In this document: positions 27,577 through 37,390 of the stretch, one piece after another
Position numbering within the stretch: the stretch's first letter is position 1
How the letters are laid out: every line of letters starts with the position of its first letter
Assembly: GCF_003122215.1 (NCBI RefSeq)
Contig: NZ_QEYD01000006.1
Location: 1-64,000 of the forward strand
Reading direction: 5' to 3'
Length of the DNA: 64,000 nt
Origin: Pararhodobacter marinus
GTDB taxonomy: Bacteria > Pseudomonadota > Alphaproteobacteria > Rhodobacterales > Rhodobacteraceae
The notes under the pieces: model-generated
Told to the model about the DNA's origin: nothing
What the model saw: only the letters and a program-made list of their open reading frames with translations
The model's database searches: none
Program-made: the position numbers and the translations under genes

Positions 27577-28506
27577 ATGAGCAAAGCCCTCGTCTTTCCG
27601 GGCCAAGGGGCGCAATCGATCGGCATGGGCCGCGATCTGGCGCAGGCCTATCCCGCCGCGAAAGCGGTGTTCGACGAGGTCGACGAGGCGCTGGGCCAGT
27701 CGCTGTCCTCGTTGATCTGGGAGGGCGACGCGGCCGAGCTGACGCTGACCGCCAATGCCCAGCCCGCGCTGATGGCGACCTCGCTCGCCGCGATGCGCGC
27801 GCTTGAGGCCGAGGGTTTCGCGGTGACCGACGCGGCCTTTGTCGCCGGCCACAGCCTGGGCGAATACTCGGCCCTTGCGGCCGCGGGCGCGCTGAGCGTG
27901 GCCGATACCGCGCGGCTTCTGCGCATCCGGGGCGAGGCGATGCAGACGGCGGTGCCGGTCGGCATGGGCGCCATGGCGGCGCTTCTGGGACTTGATTTCG
28001 CCACCGCGACCGAGGTCGCCTCGGAAGCGGCGCAGGGCGAGATCTGCCAGGCGGCGAACGACAACGATCCCGCGCAGGTGGTCGTGTCGGGCCACAAGGC
28101 GGCGGTCGAACGCGCGGTCGAGCTGGCCAAGGCGCGTGGCGCCAAGCGGGCGGTGATGCTGCCGGTCTCGGCGCCTTTCCATTGCGCGCTGATGCAGCCC
28201 GCCGCCGAGGCGATGGCCGAGGCGCTGGCGGGCGTGACCATCGCGGCGCCGGCGGTGCCGGTCGTCGCCAATGTGCGTGCCGAGGCGGTCAGCGATCCCG
28301 ACACGATCCGCGCGCTGCTGGTCGAGCAGGTGACGGGTTCCGTGCGCTGGCGGGAATCGGTGATCTGGATGCTGGCGCAGGGTGTCGACACGTTTTGGGA
28401 AGTGGGCGCGGGCAAGGCCCTGTCGGGGATGATCAAGCGCATCGAGCGCGGCGCCAATCTGGCCGCCGTGGGGACGCCCGCCGATATCGCCGCGTTGAAG
28501 GGCTGA
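27577..28506 (+). CDS. fabD: Malonyl-CoA:ACP transacylase
   Basis: Loads malonate onto acyl carrier protein for fatty-acid synthesis. 309 residues. VFPGQGAQSIGMG is the N-terminal signature, the nucleophilic Ser is in VAGHSLGEYSALAA, the Arg in LLRIRGEAMQ and the catalytic His in VSAPFHCALM. GGAGG precedes the ATG. Divergent from the chemoreceptor. A module C element begins 4-5 bp after the stop; fabG is not next to it here, unlike in many genomes. Confidence 0.97.
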   Translation: MSKALVFPGQGAQSIGMGRDLAQAYPAAKAVFDEVDEALGQSLSSLIWEGDAAELTLTANAQPALMATSLAAMRALEAEGFAVTDAAFVAGHSLGEYSALAAAGALSVADTARLLRIRGEAMQTAVPVGMGAMAALLGLDFATATEVASEAAQGEICQAANDNDPAQVVVSGHKAAVERAVELAKARGAKRAVMLPVSAPFHCALMQPAAEAMAEALAGVTIAAPAVPVVANVRAEAVSDPDTIRALLVEQVTGSVRWRESVIWMLAQGVDTFWEVGAGKALSGMIKRIERGANLAAVGTPADIAALKG

Positions 28507-28510
28507 GCGG

Positions 28511-28580
28511 GGCAGGGGGGCTGTCTGCCCCCCTCGGCGCTGACGCGCCTCACCCCCCGAGGATATTTGTGGAACAAAGA
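28511..28580 (-). repeat. Intergenic element, module C, copy 3
   Basis: Immediately after fabD: GGGGGGCTGTCTGCCCCCC palindrome, a variable middle, then CACCCCCCGAGGATATTTGT followed by GGAACAAAGA. The order [stop]-palindrome-GAGGATATTT matches the copies after cueR, plsY and the acyl-CoA synthetase. Confidence 0.75.
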
Positions 28581-28692
28581 GGGGCGCGGCGTCCGCAAGG
28601 GACGTGCCCCTTTTTCTCCCTGCGGCTTCACGACTGCTTCAGGGCGCGCGAAAAGGCTTGACGATACAGGGCGCGCGGCCTCGGATACCGGG

Positions 28693-29385
28693 ATGCGCGC
28701 GCTGATCTTTCTCTGTGTCCTGATTGCCGGTTGCGGTCGTCCGCTGACCGCGCCCGAGGCCGATCTGGCGGCGCGGCTGTTCGGGCCGGGGCTGGACCCG
28801 GCGCCGGTGCGGATCGTCGAGAACGGGCTCGTGGGTCTGCGCAGCCATGTCTTCCCGGTCCGACCGCGCACCACCTGCCGCGAGCGCATCCTGCCGCCCG
28901 CCGAGGGGCCTGTATCCGAGGCGCGCGGCGCGGGCGTGGTGCTGGGCAACCGGATGCAGATCCGGCCTGACCTGTTTCGCGAGGATTATCTGCGCCGCGA
29001 GGGCGAGGCGGGCGCCGTGTCGCTGGGCGCGGCGATGTTCCTGGCGCATGAGCTGACGCATGTCTGGCAGCACCAGAACCGCGCGCGCACCGGCTATTCG
29101 CTGTGGCGCGTCGGGCGCGAACACGTGGCGCTGGAGGATCCCTATCTCTTCGACACCGATGTCGATTCAGACGCTGCCGAGGGCGCGCGGTTTCTGGATT
29201 ACGGCTACGAGCAGCAGGCGAGCCTTGTCGAGGAATATGTCTGCTGCGAAGCGCTCGATCCGGAAGGCGCGCGCACGGCGCGGCTGCGCGCGCTTCTGAG
29301 CCAGGAAATGGCGGTGGGCGATCTGCCGTCGGGGCCGGTCTCGCTGCCATGGCGCGGGGTCGAGCGGCGCGGGATCTGCGGTTGA
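28693..29385 (+). CDS. Lipoprotein with HExxH zinc-protease-like motif
   Basis: 230 residues. The signal peptide MRALIFLCVLIAGC is short and has a lipobox (LIAGC), so it is probably outer-membrane or periplasm anchored. FLAHELTHVWQHQN contains HExxH plus a further His, as in DUF4157-type metallopeptidase-like proteins. VEEYVCCEAL near the C-terminus provides a candidate third ligand (Glu). Proteolytic activity is not shown. The start at 28693 is chosen because it yields a proper lipoprotein signal; upstream in-frame codons lie in the module C repeat. Confidence 0.75.
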   Translation: MRALIFLCVLIAGCGRPLTAPEADLAARLFGPGLDPAPVRIVENGLVGLRSHVFPVRPRTTCRERILPPAEGPVSEARGAGVVLGNRMQIRPDLFREDYLRREGEAGAVSLGAAMFLAHELTHVWQHQNRARTGYSLWRVGREHVALEDPYLFDTDVDSDAAEGARFLDYGYEQQASLVEEYVCCEALDPEGARTARLRALLSQEMAVGDLPSGPVSLPWRGVERRGICG

Positions 29386-29459
29386 CGCGGGCTTGACCTG
29401 CACAGGCGGGCCGGGCGTGCTAGAGTAAGACGAAGCATTCGACAGGCAGCGAGGCAGAC

Positions 29460-30029
29460 ATGGACCGTCGCACTTTCTTCACCGCTCTGACCGGCGCAGG
29501 TCTGGGACTGGGGGGTGCCTTGGGGCTGGGCGCGGGCGCGCTGCAGGCCCAGAGCAACCGTCAGGAGCGGATCGGCGAGCGCTATCCCGTGCGCGTGCGC
29601 GACGGGGGCGGGGCCGTGCTCTTGCACCAGATGCTGGTCACGGACGGGACACGGGCTTTGGTGCTCGACTGGCCCTCGGGCGGGCTTCTGTTTCCGGAGG
29701 ACCGGGTCGATCTGTCCGGCGTGCCGGGCGTGGGCGGCGTGTTCCGCACGCCGTTCCGGCGCCGCTGGGTCGAGGCGCGGCCGCTCGCGCCCGTCAGCAT
29801 GATCGGGCAGATCGGGCTTCTGATGGCGCGGCTGCCGGACCTGTCGGGGCTGAGCGGGCGCGGCGTGACGCTGGGGGTCGAGGATGTCAGCTGGGATCTG
29901 TCCGGCGCGCTGCGCCCCGGCAACCCGCCGATGATGCCGCGCATCGCCGCGCGCGATGTGGGGGCGATGCGGCTGGGCGCGGATGGCCGGGTGCTGGTGC
30001 ATCTGCCGCAGATGTACGCCCTGACCTGA
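29460..30029 (+). CDS. Tat-exported hypothetical protein, first of a tandem paralogous pair
   Basis: 189 residues. The N-terminus MDRRTFFTALTGAGLGLGGA has a twin-arginine motif (RRTFF) and hydrophobic region, suggesting Tat export of a folded protein. The body (about 40-189) is paralogous to the next gene: shared LVTDGTRALVLDW, VDLSGVPGVGGVFRTPFRRRW and MRLGADGRVLVHLPQMYAL. No known family recognised. Spacing of 17 bp to the paralogue suggests an operon. Confidence 0.75.
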   Translation: MDRRTFFTALTGAGLGLGGALGLGAGALQAQSNRQERIGERYPVRVRDGGGAVLLHQMLVTDGTRALVLDWPSGGLLFPEDRVDLSGVPGVGGVFRTPFRRRWVEARPLAPVSMIGQIGLLMARLPDLSGLSGRGVTLGVEDVSWDLSGALRPGNPPMMPRIAARDVGAMRLGADGRVLVHLPQMYALT

Positions 30030-30046
30030 GCCTGCCGGGGGGAAGG

Positions 30047-30583
30047 ATGGAGCGACGCAAGGGCCAGTCCGATCCCGACGAGGAACGCGCGCGCGCCGAA
30101 CGGGCGCGCCGGCTGGGGCAGGGCGCCCGGGTGCCGGTTCAGGCCCAGTTCGACGGAGCCGTCTGGGAAATCACCCATCTGGTGATGACCGACGGCGAGA
30201 GCGCTTTGTCGCTCGACTGGGAGGGGCCGCTTCTGTTGCATGACGAAGAACGCGCGGACCTGTCCGAGCTTGGCCCCGCGGCGGGGCTGTTCCGCCAGCC
30301 CTTCAAGGCGCGCTGGGCCGAGGGCGTGCATATCGGCTTTTCCAGGATCGCTCCCTCGGCCCGGACGCTGATCGCTCTGGTGGGCGATCTGCGCGGCCTG
30401 GCCGGGCGGTCGGTAACGCTGTCCTGCGACGGCGTGGGCTGGGACCTTCCCGGCAGGCTGGCGCCGGGCGGTCTGCCCGTCGATCCGGTCCGCGACGAAG
30501 AGGCGCGCATGGCGGGCGGCGTCAAGCTGGGCGCGGACGGACGCGTGCTGATGTCGTTCCTGCGCGTCTACCGGATGCGCTGA
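30047..30583 (+). CDS. Hypothetical protein, cytoplasmic paralogue of the preceding gene
   Basis: 178 residues, with no signal peptide; the N-terminus is charged (MERRKGQSDPDEERARAERA). It aligns along its length with the preceding exported protein: LVMTDGESALSLDW, RADLSELGPAAGLFRQPF, KARWAEG and VKLGADGRVLMSFLRVYRM. Gene duplication followed by relocation of one copy is the simplest reading. Function unknown. Six bp before the HNH gene. Confidence 0.75.
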   Translation: MERRKGQSDPDEERARAERARRLGQGARVPVQAQFDGAVWEITHLVMTDGESALSLDWEGPLLLHDEERADLSELGPAAGLFRQPFKARWAEGVHIGFSRIAPSARTLIALVGDLRGLAGRSVTLSCDGVGWDLPGRLAPGGLPVDPVRDEEARMAGGVKLGADGRVLMSFLRVYRMR

Positions 30584-30588
30584 TCCCG

Positions 30589-30891
30589 ATGGAAGACCCG
30601 CCGAACTGTGCGCTCTGCGGGCGGCCGATCCCCGCGGACGTCCCGCAATCGCTGCATCATCTGGTGCCGAAGCTGAAGGGCGGGAAGAACGGGCCGACGG
30701 TTCTGTTGCACCATATCTGCCACAAGGAGATCCACGCCACGCTGAGCGAGGCGGAACTGGCGCGGGATTACGCGACGCCCGAAGCCTTGCGGGCGCATCC
30801 CCGGCTGGCGAAATTCATCGCTTGGGTGTCGAAACGCCCGCCCGGTTTCCTGTCGCGAGTGCCGTCGAAACGTCGCGCTCGACAGCGCTGA
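30589..30891 (+). CDS. HNH endonuclease-type protein, 100 aa
   Basis: 100 residues. CALCGRPIPADVPQSLHHLV gives the first zinc Cys pair and the HH of the HNH motif. HHICHKEIHATLSE gives H-x2-C-H-x3-H with the catalytic/metal His. The C-terminus is strongly basic (SKRRARQR). Stand-alone small HNH proteins of this size may act on DNA or RNA; the target is unknown. Close spacing (6 bp) to the upstream paralogous pair suggests co-transcription but no functional link is visible. Confidence 0.85.
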   Translation: MEDPPNCALCGRPIPADVPQSLHHLVPKLKGGKNGPTVLLHHICHKEIHATLSEAELARDYATPEALRAHPRLAKFIAWVSKRPPGFLSRVPSKRRARQR

Positions 30892-30913
30892 GCGCGCGCG
30901 CTAAAGGCGCGAC

Positions 30914-31156
30914 ATGGATTGGGATGACGAACTCGATGCGCAGGGGCTGCTGTGCCCGCTGCCGGTGCTCAGGGCGCGCAAGCGGCTGATGGCGATGGCG
31001 CCCGGGGCGGTATTGCGCGTGGTGGCGACGGACCGGGCCTCGGTCGTGGACATGCCGCATTTCTGCGCGCAGGAGGGGCATACCTATCTGGGCTGCGACG
31101 AGATGGGCGAGACGCTGGCGCATATCATCCGGCGCGGAGAGGCCAGACCGTCGTAA
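30914..31156 (+). CDS. TusA/YedF family sulfurtransferase
   Basis: 80 residues. The CPxP signature LDAQGLLCPLPVLRARKRLM includes the active Cys and helix 1 of the TusA fold. A second Cys pair (MPHFCAQEG, YLGCDEMG) is present. TusA-like proteins carry persulfide for tRNA thiolation or molybdenum-cofactor enzymes. Adjacency to mobA and neighbours is compatible with the latter but is inference. The last 32 bp overlap the 3' end of the convergent gene 31125-32012. Confidence 0.88.
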   Translation: MDWDDELDAQGLLCPLPVLRARKRLMAMAPGAVLRVVATDRASVVDMPHFCAQEGHTYLGCDEMGETLAHIIRRGEARPS

Positions 31157-32012
31157 GCGCCGTGCGCAACAGGTCCTCGTGCCCGAGGCCGAGGATCCAG
31201 CCTTCCTCGCGGATGCGCGAATCGGGCCCTGTATCGGGCCCTGTATCGGGCCCCGTCTCGAGCAGCGGCGCGAGCGAGGGCAGCGCGGCCAGCGCCTGCG
31301 CCAGCGCGCGGACCTGCACCTGATCCTTGACCAGCCCGGGCGCCATGCGCGCCGCAACCTCGGCGGCCAGAAGCGAGGGAAAGACCTCGGCCAGGATCAC
31401 CGGGCGGGTGAGCGGCTCGAAGGGCCAGACGGCGATTTGGCCCGGAAAGGCCGCGCGCAGCCGTTGCAGCATGGGAATGCCCGTCAGGGCCTGCGAGCCG
31501 ACCGAGCCCGCGCCGCCCAGTTTCCACGGCGATTGGGCCCCCTTGGCCTGCCCGTCGCAGAGCCGGTGCTCGGCAAAGCCGTGGCCGTCGCGGGTGCGTC
31601 CCTTGCGCGGCAGATGGGCAAGATCCTCGCGCGCGGCGTTGAACCAGAAGGGACCGGTGCCGGGCAGGCGCGCATTGATCGCATCCCCCAGCGCGAATCG
31701 GTTCGAGCGGTTGTCGGGGCCGTCCTGCAGGTGGCGCGCCAGCCAGTCCCAGATCGCCAGAGGATCGTCGCGCCCGGTCAGTGCGCGGGCGAAACCCACC
31801 GGATAGGCGAAAGGGAAATCGGCGCCGATCAGCAGCGTCCTGCCCTCTGTCAGCGTGTCGTCGATCAGGGCGGCGCAGGCGTCGAACGCGGCCTGCCGGG
31901 TGGGCAGGTTTTGCGTCGTACCATCCTCGCGGCCCATCCAGATCGAATCCTTGCCCCGCCGCGGCGTGTTGGCGGCGGACCAGTCGAGAATGGCGACGCG
32001 GTCCGGTGTCAC
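31125..32012 (-). CDS. Conserved hypothetical protein next to mobA, 295 aa
   Basis: A cytoplasmic protein starting MTPDRVAILDWSAANTPRRG. ILDWSAA, then LIGADFPFAYPVGFA and VWPFEPL, hint at an RNase H-like fold (compare DUF429), but I cannot assign it firmly. It overlaps the mobA stop by 4 nt (ATGA, 32009-32012) and is therefore coupled to mobA. It contains a perfect 12-bp internal repeat encoding Thr-Gly-Pro-Asp three times near the C-terminus. Its 3' end overlaps the TusA-like gene by 32 bp. A role linked to molybdopterin dinucleotide formation is suggested only by context. Confidence 0.7.
   Translation of the reverse strand: MTPDRVAILDWSAANTPRRGKDSIWMGREDGTTQNLPTRQAAFDACAALIDDTLTEGRTLLIGADFPFAYPVGFARALTGRDDPLAIWDWLARHLQDGPDNRSNRFALGDAINARLPGTGPFWFNAAREDLAHLPRKGRTRDGHGFAEHRLCDGQAKGAQSPWKLGGAGSVGSQALTGIPMLQRLRAAFPGQIAVWPFEPLTRPVILAEVFPSLLAAEVAARMAPGLVKDQVQVRALAQALAALPSLAPLLETGPDTGPDTGPDSRIREEGWILGLGHEDLLRTALTTVWPLRAG
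31223..31258. repeat. In-frame 12-bp tandem repeat (three units)
   Basis: TCGGGCCCTGTA-type units repeat about three times inside the gene 31125-32012, encoding TGPDTGPDTGPD on the minus strand. The third unit has a variant base. A likely slippage-variable tract. Confidence 0.8.
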
Positions 32013-32575
32013 GTCCAGATCTCGGCCTGACGCAGATCCGCCGGGGTGTTGACGTTGAAGAACGGGTCAGGCGTCGCGTCGAAGGCGATCTCGGCGGCGT
32101 TCTGCGACGCGGCGAAGCGCATCGCCCGGCGTTCGTCCTGTGCCAGTTGCGCGCGCAGGGCGTGGCGGGCCTCGACAGGCCAGAGGCCGATCACCGGATG
32201 CGCCCGCCCGCCGCTGGCCGCGATGGCGGCGGGTGCGGGGCCGAGCCGTGCGACGAGGTCATCGGGCAGGAAGGGCGTGTCGCCCGGCACGCTCAGAAGC
32301 CGTGCATGGCCCTGTTCCGCCGCCCAGTCGAGCCCGGCCAGGATCCCCGCCAGCGGCCCGGGCTGATCGGGCAGGCTGTCGGGCAGGACCGGCAGGCCGA
32401 AGACCGCAAACCGCGCGGGGTCGCCATTGGCGTTGAGCGCCAGCGCATCGACCTGCGGCGCGATGCGGGCGATGACGCGCGCCAGCAGGCTCTGCCCGTT
32501 CAGCATCAGCAGCGGCTTGTCCCCGCCGCCCATCCGGCTGGCCTGTCCGCCGGCAAGGATCACCGCTGCGACCAT
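32009..32575 (-). CDS. mobA: Molybdenum cofactor guanylyltransferase
   Basis: Attaches GMP to molybdopterin to make the guanine dinucleotide cofactor used by DMSO-reductase-family enzymes. 188 residues. The nucleotide-binding start AAVILAGGQASRMGGGDKPL is diagnostic, and VPGDTPFLPDDLV carries the Mg/GTP Asp. The C-terminus FFNVNTPADL is typical. Preceded by its own short spacer and coupled to the downstream 295-aa gene. The moaC-moeA genes lie about 30 kb away. Confidence 0.96.
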   Translation of the reverse strand: MVAAVILAGGQASRMGGGDKPLLMLNGQSLLARVIARIAPQVDALALNANGDPARFAVFGLPVLPDSLPDQPGPLAGILAGLDWAAEQGHARLLSVPGDTPFLPDDLVARLGPAPAAIAASGGRAHPVIGLWPVEARHALRAQLAQDERRAMRFAASQNAAEIAFDATPDPFFNVNTPADLRQAEIWT

Positions 32576-32639
32576 CCTCTCCCTTTCCCCTGTGGCGCGT
32601 GCAGGCTATCAGGGTATCGTCCTGTCACAAGAGGCGCCG

Positions 32640-33155
32640 ATGTCATCCCTCGCTTATGTTTCCGGAACCGCGCGCGGCCAGACCGACCGCCTGCTGGCCG
32701 AAATCGCCGCCACGCTGGGCGCCGAGGGCTGGGCGCTGGCGGGCGTGGTGCAGCTCAACACCGACCGTCCGGGGCGCCGGGATTGCGACATGGACCTGCG
32801 GGTGCTGGGCCGCCCCGAGGTGATCCGCATCAGCCAGAATCTGGGCGCCGAATCGTCGGGCTGCCGGCTGGACCCCGACGGGCTGGAAACCGCCGTGGCG
32901 CTGGTCGAGCGGGAACTGGCCGGAACGCCGCGCCTGCTGATCCTCAACAAGTTCGGCAAGGCCGAGATCGAGGGACGTGGCTTTCGCGCCCTGATCGGCG
33001 AGGCGCTGGCGCGGGGCATTCCCGTTCTCCTGGGCGTCAAGCCGCTGAACATGCCGGGTTTTGAAGACTTCGCGCAGGGCATGGCCGAAGCGCTTCCGCC
33101 CGAACCCGGCGCCCTCCTCGACTGGGCGCGCGCGCAGGCGCATGCGGCGCTCTGA
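32640..33155 (+). CDS. DUF2478 family protein
   Basis: 171 residues with no signal. SLAYVSGTARGQTDRLLAEI and LLILNKFGKAEIEGRGFRAL are the recognisable blocks of DUF2478, found near molybdate uptake and cofactor genes. The asparagine/lysine-rich NKFGKAE segment and a P-loop-like start suggest a THEP1-related NTPase fold, but the Walker A is not canonical. Divergent from mobA (64 bp apart), consistent with a molybdenum link. Confidence 0.8.
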   Translation: MSSLAYVSGTARGQTDRLLAEIAATLGAEGWALAGVVQLNTDRPGRRDCDMDLRVLGRPEVIRISQNLGAESSGCRLDPDGLETAVALVERELAGTPRLLILNKFGKAEIEGRGFRALIGEALARGIPVLLGVKPLNMPGFEDFAQGMAEALPPEPGALLDWARAQAHAAL

Positions 33156-33185
33156 CCGTTCGGCCATCTTCTGTCGGCGCAACCC

Positions 33186-33216
33186 TTGACCTTCCACTAA
33201 CTGGAAGCGTCATATG
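33186..33216 (+). promoter_or_regulatory. CueR-type operator/promoter for copA
   Basis: TTGACC (33186-33191), a 19-bp spacer and a -10-like CATATG (33211-33216). The dyad CTTCC-N7-GGAAG (33191-33207) is centred in the spacer. The long spacer and dyad are the hallmarks of MerR/CueR-activated promoters, and the sequence closely resembles the known copA operator. It precedes copA by about 25 bp; cueR is the gene after copA. Confidence 0.85.
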
Positions 33217-33240
33217 GGTCAGGACCAGATGGAGGTCCCG

Positions 33241-35712
<2,472 letters not shown>

Positions 35713-35732
35713 CGAACGCAATGGAAACGGGC

Positions 35733-36152
35733 ATGAATATCGGACAGGCGGCGAAAGCCTCGGGCCTGCCCGCGAAGACCATCCGCTATTACGAGGATAT
35801 CGGTCTGATCGCGCCGAAGCGCGACTCGAACGGCTATCGCAGCTTCCGCGAGGGCGAGATCCACCGGCTCGCCTTTCTCAACCGCGCGCGGGGGCTCGGC
35901 TTTTCGATCGAGGATTGCCGCGCCTTGCTGGGCCTCTACGACGACGCCTCCCGCGCCTCCGAGGACGTGAGACGGCTGGCGGCGGAACATCTCGACCGTA
36001 TCGACGCGCGCATCGCCGAGTTGCAGGAAATGCGGGCCACCGTGGCAGGGCTCGTCGATAGCTGCGCGGGCGACGGCCGGCCGGATTGCCCGATCCTCGA
36101 CGATCTTGCGACCGGGCCGCTGAGCCGCCACGCCACGCGCAGCCGCCGCTGA
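35733..36152 (+). CDS. cueR: MerR-family copper-responsive regulator CueR
   Basis: 139 residues. MNIGQAAKASGLPAKTIRYY is the HTH of the MerR class. The long dimerisation helix follows (RRLAAEHLDRIDARIAELQE). The metal loop is DSCAGDGRPDCPILDDL: two Cys seven residues apart, exactly the C-x7-C of CueR that binds Cu(I)/Ag(I). Starts at 35709 (GTG, overlapping the copA stop) and 35721 are alternatives; I choose the canonical MNIG start. Coupled to copA in one operon, so it regulates its own transcription. Confidence 0.92.
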   Translation: MNIGQAAKASGLPAKTIRYYEDIGLIAPKRDSNGYRSFREGEIHRLAFLNRARGLGFSIEDCRALLGLYDDASRASEDVRRLAAEHLDRIDARIAELQEMRATVAGLVDSCAGDGRPDCPILDDLATGPLSRHATRSRR

Positions 36153-36180
36153 TACCCGCGTCGCGCCCGTGGCGACGCGT

Positions 36181-36240
36181 GGCCAAGGGGGGCTGTCTGC
36201 CCCCCTTGGATCCCCCCGAGGATATTTATGGAACAAAGAT
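36181..36240 (-). repeat. Intergenic element, module C, copy 4 (after cueR)
   Basis: GGGGGGCTGTCTGCCCCCC palindrome, then CCCCCCGAGGATATTTATGG and AACAAAGATG. It starts 28 bp after the cueR stop. It pairs head-to-head with copy 5 (36267-36333). Confidence 0.8.
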
Positions 36241-36266
36241 GCGCTCAGGGTCGGGTTGAGCCTGCG

Positions 36267-36333
36267 TCTTTGTTCGTCAAATATCCTCGGGGGTGAATTG
36301 GCCGCAGGCCAAGAGGGGGCAGACAGCCCCCTT
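36267..36333 (+). repeat. Intergenic element, module C, copy 5
   Basis: CTTTGTTCGTCAAATATCCT, then GGGGGTGAATTGGCC, then TTGGCC-GCA-GGCCAA and GGGGGC-AGACA-GCCCCC palindromes. Inverted relative to copy 4, with about 26 bp between them. Together they form a long imperfect inverted repeat between cueR and the ArsC-like gene. Confidence 0.8.
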
Positions 36334-36380
36334 CATTTCGGCTACCCCTCGCGCAGGACGACTGGACAAAGGACGCCGCC

Positions 36381-36704
36381 ATGACCACCGCCATCTGGGG
36401 CCTCAAGACCTGCGATACCTGCCGCAAGGCGCGCAAGGCACTGCCCGAGGCCGAGTTCCGCGATATTCGTGAGGTGCCGCTGACGGATGCCGAGATCGCG
36501 CTTCTGCTGGGCGAGTTCGGCGACACGCTGGTGAACCGGGCCTCGGCCACCTGGCGCGGGCTGGACGAGGCGGCGCGCGCGCAGCCCGCGGCGCAGCTTC
36601 TGGCCGAGAACCCCACGCTGATGAAGCGGCCGGTGATCCGTGCCGAGGGGACGTGGTATCTGGGCTGGACACCCGCCGTACGCGCGGCGCTGGGCACGGT
36701 TTGA
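36381..36704 (+). CDS. ArsC/Spx-family thioredoxin-fold protein
   Basis: 107 residues. The thioredoxin-fold start is IWGLKTCDTCRKARKALPEA, with a CxxC redox pair as in Spx/YffB rather than the single-Cys ArsC site. TWRGLDEA and LMKRPVIRAEGTWYLGWTP match the family's C-terminal portion. Because CxxC is present it could act as a reductase or a Spx-like regulator; arsenate reductase activity is less likely. The ATG at 36381 is downstream of module C copy 5. No arsenic genes nearby. Confidence 0.85.
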   Translation: MTTAIWGLKTCDTCRKARKALPEAEFRDIREVPLTDAEIALLLGEFGDTLVNRASATWRGLDEAARAQPAAQLLAENPTLMKRPVIRAEGTWYLGWTPAVRAALGTV

Positions 36705-36729
36705 GCGGCGCAGTCTGAGGGGGATATTG

Positions 36730-36758
36730 CAAAAACCCGCCGCGAAGGGCGGCGGGTT
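36730..36758 (-). terminator. Terminator of cspA
   Basis: On the minus strand, AACCCGCCGC/GCGGCGGGTT form a 10-bp stem (36734-36743 with 36749-36758) followed by TTT(TT). It is about 90 bp after the cspA stop. It is also close to the end of the convergent ArsC-like gene and may serve both. Confidence 0.78.
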
Positions 36759-36845
36759 CGTCAGATCGTGTCCTGGAATGCCCCGGGCAAGGGCCAGCTT
36801 TCCAGCGGGGCCGTTCGACCTTGCCGCGTTTGCCCGGACGTCAGG

Positions 36846-37052
36846 TCAGAGCAGTTTCAGATCGGACGCCGACGAGCGGCCGTCGCGGCCCGACTGCAAT
36901 TCGAAGCTGATCTTCTGGTTGTCCTGAAGGCCGGTCAGTCCGGCGCGTTCGACGGCCGAGATATGGACGAAGACGTCCTTGCCGCCTCCGTCGGGGGCGA
37001 TGAAGCCATATCCCTTCGTCGTGTTGAACCATTTGACGGTGCCAGTGGCCAT
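36846..37052 (-). CDS. cspA: Cold-shock protein (CspA family)
   Basis: 68-residue single cold-shock domain that binds single-stranded nucleic acid. [20 protein letters not shown] holds RNP1, and [20 protein letters not shown] holds RNP2. The length is normal. I start at the canonical MATGTVKWF (complement 37050-37052); AGGA lies 11 nt upstream. An upstream in-frame ATG (37062-37064) has no spacing to an RBS. Divergent from the DEAD-box helicase gene across a 338-bp spacer. Confidence 0.93.
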   Translation of the reverse strand: MATGTVKWFNTTKGYGFIAPDGGGKDVFVHISAVERAGLTGLQDNQKISFELQSGRDGRSSASDLKLL

Positions 37053-37390
37053 ATCCGTATCCATCCTCTCAGTTTCCCGCGACAGGATTGTCATCGGGCC
37101 GTGCAGCCAGGCCTTCGGGTCGTGCGGGCTGCCTGAGTAGGCGGGCGGACGCAGGAAGTCTGTTGTCACACCTCCGAGGATGACACGAATTACCAGCAAA
37201 TCAAGGGTTCTGTTGCCGTTTCACGCCCATCTGCGGGGTGCGGGGCCACGGAATGCTTGACTTCGCGCCACTGCGGGACCATCTGGCAGGCGTGCAGGCT
37301 GCGCGCGGCTCCGTTGCGGTCGCAGGGCGCACCTCCCCGGACCTTTTCCGCGTTTTCGCCGGCCTGAATGCCGGCTCCGAAAGGACTTGA
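37053..37390. promoter_or_regulatory. Shared 338-bp spacer of cspA and the DEAD-box helicase gene
   Basis: Holds both 5' leaders and promoters. The only candidate -35 I could read is TTGACT (near 37257, plus strand), with a weak -10. Long 5' leaders are common in cold-shock genes, where they control translation by temperature. I do not see a clear cold box or RNA motif by eye. Confidence 0.4.
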
